From Pelagibacteraceae bacterium TMED146 (GTDB taxonomy: Bacteria > Pseudomonadota > Alphaproteobacteria > Pelagibacterales > Pelagibacteraceae), in assembly GCA_002171085.1 (NCBI GenBank), contig NHGV01000012.1:90756-101951 (forward strand): 11,196 nt of DNA, written 5' to 3'. The notes under the pieces are model-generated. The model did no database searches, had not been told where the DNA came from, and worked only from the letters and a program-made list of their open reading frames with translations. Made by a program: the position numbers and the translations under genes. Positions 4,770-11,196 of this stretch are shown one piece after another. Every line of letters starts with the position of its first letter. Within the stretch, counting starts at the first letter, position 1.

Positions 4770-7547
4770 ATGTCTAAAGAAAAACATTTATTTTTAATTG
4801 ATGGATCAGGTTACATTTTTAGAGCTTACTATGCTTTGCCACCACTGACGCGTAAAAGTGATGGCTTACCTGTTGGTGCAGTAAGTGGTTTTTGTAACAT
4901 GCTTTACAGTTTTTTAGAAAAAGCAAAAGCTGGTAATACTATGGATACTCCCACCCATCTTGCAGTAATATTTGATAGTGCAAGAAAAAATTTTAGAAAT
5001 GATATTTATAAAGATTATAAGGGTAATAGATCTGATGCACCCGAGGATTTAATTCCTCAATTTGATTACATCAGAAAAGCAGTGAAAGCTTTTAATCTGC
5101 CGTCAATAGAGATGCTCAATTATGAGGCAGATGATTTGATTGCGACATATAAAGAAAAAGCAAAAAAAAAGAAAATTAAAATCACAATTGTTTCATCAGA
5201 TAAAGATTTAATGCAACTAGTTGATAAAGAAACTTTCATGTTAGATACAATGAAAGACCGACATATTGGAATTAAAGAGGTTAAAGAAAAATTCGGAGTA
5301 CCACCAGAAAAAGTAATAGATGTACAATCGTTAGCTGGAGATTCTGTAGATAATATTCCTGGGGTCCCAGGTATTGGTGTAAAAACTGCAGCAGAATTAA
5401 TTAATCAATTCGGTTCTTTAGACAAATTATTAAAAAAAGCAGATACAATTAAACAGCCTAAAAGAAGACAAACATTATTAGATAATAAAAAAAATGCATT
5501 AATTAGTAGAGAGCTTGTAACACTAAAATGTGATGTTCCTATAAAAGAAGAAATTGAAGATTTTATTTTAAAACCTTTAGACAAAGAAAAAATATTTAAT
5601 TTTTTGGATGAGATGGAATTTTCAAAAATTAAAAAGAGAATTGAGCAAACATACGGAAAATCTGCAGATACTTTATCAAAAAAAGAAACTGCAACATCAC
5701 AAAAAACACATAGAAAAAAAGAAAGTGGTTTTCATATTATTTATGATGTTCAAGAATTAGAAGATTTACTTAAGCAAGCTGACAATCAAGGTTACTTTGC
5801 TATTGATACAGAAACAAATTCTTTAAATTCACAAAAGGCAGATTTGGTGGGTATATCTTTAGCCATTAACGAAAATGAGGCTTATTATGTTCCTGTCGGT
5901 CACAAAAATAAACAAGATCTAAATTTAAAAAAACAGATAAAAATTAAGGAATTGGTAAAGGTTTTAAAACCTTATTTAGAAGATGAGACAGTAAAAAAAG
6001 TAGGTCAAAATATCAAATATGACCTTAAAATATTTTTAAAATATGGAATAGAACTGAAATCTTTTGAGGATACAATGTTACTATCCTACTCTTTAGATGC
6101 TGGAGTCAATAGACATAATTTGGATTTATTAGCTAAGACACACTTAGATCATGATAATATAAAATTTAAAGATGTTGTAGGTACGGGAAAATCCGAAGTC
6201 ACGTTCGATGAAGTTTTAATTGATAATGCCTATAGATATGCATGTGAGGATGCTGATGTAACTTTAAAACTTTATAATTTCTTTAAAGATAGAATAGTTA
6301 AAGAAAAATGTTTTCAAATTTATGAAACTTTAGAAATTCCTTTGGTTAATGTTCTAGCCAGAATGGAAAATAATGGAGTAAAAATAGACCAGGCAATTTT
6401 AAAAAAACTGTCAAATAGTTTTACTGCAGATTTAAAAACGTTAGAAAAAAAGATCTATAAACTATCTGGAGAAGAGTTCAATATAGCCTCCACAAAACAG
6501 CTGGGTGATATTTTGTATGAGAAATTAAAAATTTCAGGAACAAAAAAAACTAAAAAAGGGAATTTTGCTACAAATGTAAATGTTCTTGAAGATTTAGCAA
6601 GCAAAGGACATGAATTTCCAAAATTAGTTTTGGAGTGGAGACAAAAGTCTAAATTAAAAAATACATACACAGACTCTCTCCCAGAATATATTGATAAAAA
6701 CACTAAACGTATCCATACATCTTTTTTACTTGCAGCAACAAGCACTGGCCGTTTAGCATCTGCTGATCCAAATTTACAAAACATTCCAATAAAATCAAAA
6801 GAAGGTAAGCTAATCAGATCAGCTTTTGTCTGCGAAAAGGGAAACTCGATTATTTCAGCGGATTATAGCCAAATTGAAATGAGAGTTCTAGCGCATGTAG
6901 CAGATGTAAAAGAATTAAAAAAAGCATTTAAAAATAATGAGGATATTCATAACATTACAGCATCACAAATATTTGAGTGCGATATAAAAAAAATCAACGA
7001 AGATATGAGAAGAAAGGCTAAAGCCATTAATTTTGGTATTATCTATGGAATATCTTCATATGGGTTAGCTAAACAAATCTCAGTTAGTAATCCAGAGGCA
7101 GAACAATTTTTATTTTCATATTTTAAAAAATTTCCTGAGATACGAGATTACATGCAAGAGTCTCTTAAGTTTTGTAGGAAGAATGGTTTTGTTCAGACAA
7201 TGTTTAATCGAAAATGTCATTTTCCAAATATTAATGATAAAAATCATACTTTAAAATCATTCCAAGAAAGAGCTGCAATTAACGCACCGATTCAAGGAGC
7301 AGCAGCAGATATAATTAGATTTGCAATGATCAACATTGATAAAAAAATATTGTCTAAAGAAATTAAGTCACGCTTATTAGCCCAAATTCATGATGAGTTG
7401 TTGCTAGAGACTAAAGATATAGATTTAAAAAAAGAAATACAAAAAATAAAAAGTGAAATGGAAAATGCAATTGATGGTGATTACAACTTTTCTGTACCTT
7501 TAATTGTTGATGTAAATAGTGCCAAAAACTGGAATGATGCACATTAA
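4770..7547 (+). CDS. polA: DNA polymerase I with both exonuclease domains
   Basis: A 925-residue, full-length Pol I for Okazaki-fragment maturation and repair. N-terminal 5'-3' nuclease (about 1-300): LIDGSGYIFRAYYA, FDSARKNFR, YEADDL, SSDKDLMQL and the helix-hairpin-helix PGVPGIGVKTA. The 3'-5' proofreading domain (about 325-520) keeps its catalytic residues: D346 and E348 (DTE), D418 (NIKYD), Y490 and D494 (YACED). Polymerase domain: motif A with D698 (SADYSQIEMR), motif B R747, K751, F755, Y759 (RRKAKAINFGIIYG), motif C HDE 874-876. F755 sits where phenylalanine marks discrimination against dideoxynucleotides. So, unlike some bacterial Pol I enzymes, proofreading looks functional. The ATG at 4770 has no ribosome site, but the nuclease domain begins directly after it, which fixes the start. 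Lysine-rich linkers reflect the A/T-rich genome. Confidence 0.97.
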   Translation: MSKEKHLFLIDGSGYIFRAYYALPPLTRKSDGLPVGAVSGFCNMLYSFLEKAKAGNTMDTPTHLAVIFDSARKNFRNDIYKDYKGNRSDAPEDLIPQFDYIRKAVKAFNLPSIEMLNYEADDLIATYKEKAKKKKIKITIVSSDKDLMQLVDKETFMLDTMKDRHIGIKEVKEKFGVPPEKVIDVQSLAGDSVDNIPGVPGIGVKTAAELINQFGSLDKLLKKADTIKQPKRRQTLLDNKKNALISRELVTLKCDVPIKEEIEDFILKPLDKEKIFNFLDEMEFSKIKKRIEQTYGKSADTLSKKETATSQKTHRKKESGFHIIYDVQELEDLLKQADNQGYFAIDTETNSLNSQKADLVGISLAINENEAYYVPVGHKNKQDLNLKKQIKIKELVKVLKPYLEDETVKKVGQNIKYDLKIFLKYGIELKSFEDTMLLSYSLDAGVNRHNLDLLAKTHLDHDNIKFKDVVGTGKSEVTFDEVLIDNAYRYACEDADVTLKLYNFFKDRIVKEKCFQIYETLEIPLVNVLARMENNGVKIDQAILKKLSNSFTADLKTLEKKIYKLSGEEFNIASTKQLGDILYEKLKISGTKKTKKGNFATNVNVLEDLASKGHEFPKLVLEWRQKSKLKNTYTDSLPEYIDKNTKRIHTSFLLAATSTGRLASADPNLQNIPIKSKEGKLIRSAFVCEKGNSIISADYSQIEMRVLAHVADVKELKKAFKNNEDIHNITASQIFECDIKKINEDMRRKAKAINFGIIYGISSYGLAKQISVSNPEAEQFLFSYFKKFPEIRDYMQESLKFCRKNGFVQTMFNRKCHFPNINDKNHTLKSFQERAAINAPIQGAAADIIRFAMINIDKKILSKEIKSRLLAQIHDELLLETKDIDLKKEIQKIKSEMENAIDGDYNFSVPLIVDVNSAKNWNDAH

Positions 7548-7583
7548 TTTAGTCTAATTTTAGTCTTTTTTTGATATTATAAA
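7546..7583 (+). promoter_or_regulatory. chvI promoter region with 11-bp-phased direct repeat
   Basis: Directly after the polA stop, AATTTAGTCT (7546-7555) is followed by AATTTTAGTCT (7556-7566); the AGTCT cores start exactly 11 bp apart. A T-run follows, then TATTAT (7575-7580) / TATAAA (7578-7583), ending 5 nt before the chvI ATG, so the message may be leaderless. There is no recognisable -35 hexamer; the repeats sit where it should be. OmpR/PhoB-type regulators commonly bind such phased direct repeats there, so autoregulation by ChvI is an attractive inference, not shown. Confidence 0.42.
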
Positions 7584-7588
7584 GCAGT

Positions 7589-8290
7589 ATGTCTAAAACA
7601 ATTGCATTGGTAGATGACGATAGAAACATTTTAACTAGTGTTTCTATAGCATTAGAAAATGAGGGATATAAAGTTCAAACTTATGTTGATGGCGAAAGTG
7701 CATACATTGGAATAACAAGAACACCGCCAGACCTCGCTATCATTGATATTAAAATGCCAAGAATGAATGGAGAGGAACTTTTAAAAAAACTACGAAAAAA
7801 AACAAACCTTCCAGTTATTTTTTTAACTTCTAAAGATGAAGAGGTAGATGAATTATTAGGTCTGAAGTTAGGCGCAGATGATTATGTAAAAAAATCTGGT
7901 GGATTTTCAATAAATGTTTTGATTGAAAGAGTAAAAGTTCAATTTAGAAAAAAAGACCAGGTAACTCTTGATAGTAAGAATATTATTAAACAAGGAAAAT
8001 TGATGCTTGATCCAGAGCAATTAGAATGCACTTGGGGTGATCAAAATTTGCCTGATAAATTGACAACGACAGAATTTCAAATTGTATATGAACTTGCCAA
8101 AAGACCTGGAGTCATTAAAGAAAGATCTCATTTAATGACAATTGCTTATAAAGAAAATAATGACATTGAAGATAGAACTATTGATAGTCATGTAAAGAGA
8201 ATAAGAAAAAAATTTAAAAAAGTTGATAAAGAATTTTCAGCTATTGAAACTCGTTATGGAAGTGGATATCGTTGGAATGCTAACCCGTAA
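7589..8290 (+). CDS. chvI: ChvI-type response regulator (OmpR family)
   Basis: A 233-residue regulator: receiver domain (about 1-120) and winged-helix DNA-binding domain (about 135-231). Seen: acidic pocket DDD (9-11), phosphoacceptor D53 in [11 protein letters not shown], switch T80, conserved K102. The segment [18 protein letters not shown] and the C-terminal part ([45 protein letters not shown]) are characteristic of ChvI rather than other OmpR-family members. Odd point: the near-universal Lys-Pro after DDYxx is replaced by K102-SGG-F106, which removes the proline and adds two residues. The family governs envelope, acid and exopolysaccharide responses with kinase ChvG, whose gene overlaps by 1 nt. 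The start follows a TATAAA after 5 nt, with no ribosome site. Confidence 0.93.
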   Translation: MSKTIALVDDDRNILTSVSIALENEGYKVQTYVDGESAYIGITRTPPDLAIIDIKMPRMNGEELLKKLRKKTNLPVIFLTSKDEEVDELLGLKLGADDYVKKSGGFSINVLIERVKVQFRKKDQVTLDSKNIIKQGKLMLDPEQLECTWGDQNLPDKLTTTEFQIVYELAKRPGVIKERSHLMTIAYKENNDIEDRTIDSHVKRIRKKFKKVDKEFSAIETRYGSGYRWNANP

Positions 8291-9822
8291 TGATAACCAA
8301 TTTATTATCGACTAGATCTTTATTAAAACAATTTCTTACCTTTAATTTTTTTGTATTTTTAGTTTTAGGCTTTTTTACTTTTGTTTACCTTTTGGCAATC
8401 GAACCTGAATTAATTAATCGAAAAAGTCAAAAACATCAAAATATAATAGAAAATATAAATATAAATTTAAGAAATCAAAATATTGACTCAGATGAAAACA
8501 CGTTAAAAAATTTTTTATTTAGATCAAAATTCATACTTGATGAAATTGATCAAATTAGATTTTTTAAAATGAACAAAGATATTTTAGTCGATAGTTCAAT
8601 TATTGATATAGATCGTACTTCTTTATTTGTTACAGAGAGAATTGAAGCACTCGGTATTAATGAAAAACTAAAGCAACAAGAAAATAATAAGAATTTCAAT
8701 ATCGTATCTGAAGTTAAATATAGTTTTTTAGATGAAGTTAATTCAAATGTTGATCAGAAGTTTTTTATTTCTTCTGAAAGTATAAAGAATAATTTAGTCA
8801 TTCATACAAGCTCAATTCTTGAGTTGGTTGATAATAATATCATTATAACCGTCAGTGAGATATCGAATGAAATAAGTCTTGCTGTACAAGAGAGAAAAAA
8901 TTTCGTTTTAAGATCGGCATTGATAGCAGCAATAGTGATTATGATTTTTTCTCTATTTTTGAATAATTATATAATTAAACCTATTAGATCTTTAAATTCT
9001 TTTGCAAAAAAGATTTCTTACGATAACCCAAAAAGTAATGAAAATTTAAAAGTGGAATTTGATAAGCGCGATGATGAAATTGGCAATTTATCAAAATCAT
9101 TGACTGATATGACAAATAAACTTTATCAGCGTATTGAATTGGCAGAGAGATTTGCTTCAGATTTGACACATGAAATTAGAAATCCTTTAGCTTCATTAAA
9201 AAGTGCTTCAGATTTATTAAATCAAACAAAGGATGATAATCAAAAAATTAAACTTTTAAAAATTTTATCAAACGATGTCGAGAGAATTGAAAGGTTAATA
9301 ACTGATTACTCTCAAGTTCTAAAAGATGAGGCATCTCAATCAAGAGCTATTGCAAAAAATTTTGACCTTCTCGAATTGATTGATAGCATAGTTGAAGATT
9401 TTAACTTAGATACAGTAAATCAAAAAAAGAATATCAAATTTAATTTTGATAATAGTCAAAAATTAAAAAAAGCTGTAATATTTGGTATTGAAAGTCGTAT
9501 TGAGCAGGTCATAGCGAATTTATTAGATAATGCAGTATCATTTAGCCCTAATAATTCAGAAATTCTTATTAAAATAAATTTGGAAAAAAATAATTTTAAA
9601 ATTTTAATTGAGGATCAGGGTCCTGGATTTGATAAAAATAATTTAGATAAGGTTTTTGAAAGGTTTTATAGTGATAGACCAAACGAACAAAAGGGGGCAC
9701 ATTCAGGACTGGGTTTAAATATTGTTAAAAATATAATTGATTCTCACAAAGGTTTAATAAGCGTTTATAATAAAAAAGATAACTCTGGCGCTATAGTTGA
9801 CATTTTTTTGCCCTGTGTTTAA
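8290..9822 (+). CDS. chvG: ChvG-type membrane sensor histidine kinase
   Basis: A 510-residue inner-membrane sensor that phosphorylates ChvI. Layout: short cytoplasmic N-terminus, TM1 about 15-37, periplasmic sensor region about 38-207, TM2 about 209-228, HAMP about 229-280 (IIKPIRSLNSFAKKI at its start), HisKA with H294 in DLTHEIRNPLASLKSA, and HATPase with N-box N410/N414 (EQVIANLLDNA), G1 EDQGPGF and a GLGL G2 box. The ERFYSDRP segment before GLGL is a recognisable ChvG feature. The ATG overlaps the chvI stop as TAATG, implying coupled translation. It is somewhat shorter than rhizobial ChvG. In other Alphaproteobacteria hprK and PTS genes usually follow; here ahcY follows after 42 nt. The regulator ExoR is not in the window. 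Confidence 0.93.
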   Translation: MITNLLSTRSLLKQFLTFNFFVFLVLGFFTFVYLLAIEPELINRKSQKHQNIIENININLRNQNIDSDENTLKNFLFRSKFILDEIDQIRFFKMNKDILVDSSIIDIDRTSLFVTERIEALGINEKLKQQENNKNFNIVSEVKYSFLDEVNSNVDQKFFISSESIKNNLVIHTSSILELVDNNIIITVSEISNEISLAVQERKNFVLRSALIAAIVIMIFSLFLNNYIIKPIRSLNSFAKKISYDNPKSNENLKVEFDKRDDEIGNLSKSLTDMTNKLYQRIELAERFASDLTHEIRNPLASLKSASDLLNQTKDDNQKIKLLKILSNDVERIERLITDYSQVLKDEASQSRAIAKNFDLLELIDSIVEDFNLDTVNQKKNIKFNFDNSQKLKKAVIFGIESRIEQVIANLLDNAVSFSPNNSEILIKINLEKNNFKILIEDQGPGFDKNNLDKVFERFYSDRPNEQKGAHSGLGLNIVKNIIDSHKGLISVYNKKDNSGAIVDIFLPCV

Positions 9823-9823
9823 T
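9797..9823 (+). promoter_or_regulatory. possible ahcY promoter inside the end of chvG
   Basis: A perfect TTGACA (9797-9802) within the last codons of chvG is followed after 15 nt by TTTAAT (9818-9823, 5 of 6 to a -10 box). The spacing is shorter than the preferred 17 nt. It would give a leader of about 35 nt, too short for a known S-adenosylhomocysteine riboswitch. ahcY could instead be read through from chvI-chvG. Confidence 0.3.
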
Positions 9824-9864
9824 TCCTATTGATAAAAATTTCCAATACTGTTAGTTGACCGCCA

Positions 9865-11151
9865 ATGACAGATTATAAAGTAAAAGATATTAATTTAGCT
9901 GATTTTGGAGACAAAGAAATTTCTCTAGCCGAGTCTGAGATGCCAGGTTTAATGGCCATAAGAGAAGAATATGGAAATTCAAAACCACTAAAAGGAGCAA
10001 ATATTGTTGGATGTTTGCACATGACAATTCAAACAGCTGTTTTGATTGAAACTTTAGTTCATCTTGGAGCTAGTGTTAGATGGTCTTCTTGCAATATTTT
10101 TTCGACGCAAGATCATGCTGCCGCTGCAATTGCTAGAAAAGGAATACCTGTTTTTGCTTGGAAAGGTGAAACAGAGGAGGAATATTGGTGGTGTATTAAA
10201 CAAACGATTGAAGGAAATAAAGATTGGAAGCCAAACATGATTTTAGATGATGGTGGAGACCTTACCGCTTTAATGCATAAAGATTATAAAGAATTATTAA
10301 AAGATATTAAGGGCGTTTCAGAAGAGACAACAACTGGTGTTAAAGAGCTAAATAAAATGGAAAAAGATGGGAATCTTTTAATTCCTGCTTTTAACGTTAA
10401 TGACTCAGTAACTAAATCTAAGTTTGATAATTTATATGGATGTCGAGAGAGTTTGGTTGATTCAATACGAAGAGCAACTGATGTTATGATGTCTGGTAAA
10501 GTTGCAATAGTTGCAGGTTTTGGTGATGTTGGAAAAGGTAGTGCAGCATCTTTGCGTCAAGCTGGTGCACGAGTAATGGTCACAGAAACTGATCCAATAT
10601 GCGCATTACAAGCATCAATGGAAGGTTACGAAGTTGTTTTAATGGATGAAACGATTGGTAATGCAGATATTGTTGTAACTGCAACGGGTAATAAAGATAT
10701 TGTAACAGCAGATCATATGAGATCTATGAAAGATAGATCTATATTATGTAACATCGGTCATTTTGATAATGAAATTCAAGTTGATGCATTAAAAAATTAT
10801 AAATGGAATGAAATTAAACCTCAGGTTCATGAAATAGAATTTCCTGACAAAAAAAGAATTATCTTATTAGCCGAAGGACGACTGGTAAATTTAGGCTGTG
10901 CTACAGGTCACCCAAGTTTTGTAATGAGTGCATCTTTTACAAACCAAGTTATGGCACAAATTGAATTATGGAATAATCCTGATAAATATGAGAAGAAAGT
11001 TTATGTTTTACCAAAACATTTGGATGAAAAAGTTGCTGAGTTACACTTGGCAAAAGTTGGAGCAAAGTTAACTAAACTTTCAAATGATCAAGCTGATTAT
11101 ATAGGTGTCTCTCCACAAGGTCCTTTCAAAGGTGATGCTTATAGATATTAA
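9865..11151 (+). CDS. ahcY: S-adenosylhomocysteine hydrolase (adenosylhomocysteinase)
   Basis: A 428-residue NAD-dependent cytosolic enzyme that splits S-adenosylhomocysteine into adenosine and homocysteine, removing the product inhibitor of methyltransferases and feeding methionine regeneration. Seen: [15 protein letters not shown] with H52, [52 protein letters not shown] with K184 and D188 (matching the catalytic Lys/Asp pair of the rat enzyme), the NAD-binding loop GFGDVGKG (218-225), E241 for the ribose, [15 protein letters not shown], and the family-typical C-terminus ending KGDAYRY. The length is that of the compact form and lacks the extra segment of the longer bacterial forms. It lies 42 nt after chvG and has no clear ribosome site. 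Intact. Confidence 0.97.
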   Translation: MTDYKVKDINLADFGDKEISLAESEMPGLMAIREEYGNSKPLKGANIVGCLHMTIQTAVLIETLVHLGASVRWSSCNIFSTQDHAAAAIARKGIPVFAWKGETEEEYWWCIKQTIEGNKDWKPNMILDDGGDLTALMHKDYKELLKDIKGVSEETTTGVKELNKMEKDGNLLIPAFNVNDSVTKSKFDNLYGCRESLVDSIRRATDVMMSGKVAIVAGFGDVGKGSAASLRQAGARVMVTETDPICALQASMEGYEVVLMDETIGNADIVVTATGNKDIVTADHMRSMKDRSILCNIGHFDNEIQVDALKNYKWNEIKPQVHEIEFPDKKRIILLAEGRLVNLGCATGHPSFVMSASFTNQVMAQIELWNNPDKYEKKVYVLPKHLDEKVAELHLAKVGAKLTKLSNDQADYIGVSPQGPFKGDAYRY

Positions 11152-11154
11152 GCA

Positions 11155-11196
11155 ATGAGATGTGCTTTAAAAGATTTAAAGACGCTATCTTATAAA
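11155..11196 (+). CDS. possible start of a further gene, cut by the window end
   Basis: An ATG 3 nt after the ahcY stop opens 14 codons without a stop, up to the last base (MRCALKDLKTLSYK). The tight spacing suits this compact genome. In several Alphaproteobacteria tsaE (tRNA threonylcarbamoyladenosine ATPase) lies in the neighbourhood of ahcY, and the LKDLKTLS pattern would suit its N-terminus, but 14 codons are too few to call a family or even to be sure it is a gene. Confidence 0.3.
   Translation, partial: MRCALKDLKTLSYK

Noticed and set aside
6455..6784. Antisense open frame of about 109 codons within polA
   Set aside because: It lies fully opposite the conserved polymerase coding sequence, and its translation resembles no family; it is a shadow frame.
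7548..7572. T-rich stretch after polA as an intrinsic terminator
   Set aside because: No hairpin precedes the T-run; the structure is a direct repeat, not an inverted one.
9823..9864. SAM/SAH riboswitch upstream of ahcY
   Set aside because: Only 42 nt separate the genes, and I see no conserved stem structure; known SAH riboswitches are larger.
11165..11181. CTTTAAA-AGA-TTTAAAG inverted repeat after ahcY as a terminator
   Set aside because: The stem has one G-C pair, no T-run follows, and it lies within the possible next open frame.

Overview
This window looks like core chromosome of a streamlined, strongly AT-rich alphaproteobacterium. Lysine and asparagine codons are abundant, A/T homopolymers are frequent even inside genes, and spacers are very short. 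The gene set is typically alphaproteobacterial: RegA/ActR, ChvI/ChvG, a deoxyhypusine-synthase-like enzyme beside an ornithine decarboxylase, and ahcY behind chvG. A marine SAR11-like (Pelagibacterales) or similar small-genome lineage is my best guess. That rests on composition and gene content only, since no rRNA or other taxonomic marker is present. I see no mobile element, CRISPR array, tRNA or rRNA.

Layout. Positions 35-2247 (minus strand) hold a two-gene polyamine operon: ornithine decarboxylase, then, 2 nt downstream, a deoxyhypusine-synthase-like protein. Together these suggest putrescine formation followed by homospermidine (or a related polyamine) synthesis. A 188-230 nt divergent spacer with an 18-nt perfect palindrome separates this operon from a regA/actR response-regulator gene (plus strand, to 3020). 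Converging on regA is a minus-strand operon from 4719 to 3013: an ABC-2-type ATPase, the biotin-transporter S component BioY (17-nt overlap), and a DUF6314-like gene. The last gene is easily missed because its open frame has no ATG, GTG or TTG before its middle; it seems to begin at a CTG (or ATT) overlapping the bioY stop.

From 4770 to the end everything is on the plus strand: polA (three intact domains), chvI, chvG (1-nt overlap with chvI) and ahcY, then the first 14 codons of a possible further gene. The stretch chvI-chvG-ahcY looks like a condensed form of the cluster known from other Alphaproteobacteria, where hprK and PTS genes lie between chvG and ahcY. Here only 42 nt separate them.

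How the genes fit together: two global two-component functions (a RegA/ActR-type redox regulator and the ChvG/ChvI envelope/acid-stress system) sit among housekeeping metabolism (polyamines, biotin uptake, S-adenosylhomocysteine recycling, DNA repair). The points most worth a second look are the hidden DUF6314 gene with its non-standard start, the altered Lys-Pro motif in ChvI, an 11-bp-phased direct repeat where the chvI -35 box should be, and the loss of hprK/PTS between chvG and ahcY. I found no clear evidence of a wholly new defence or mobile system.
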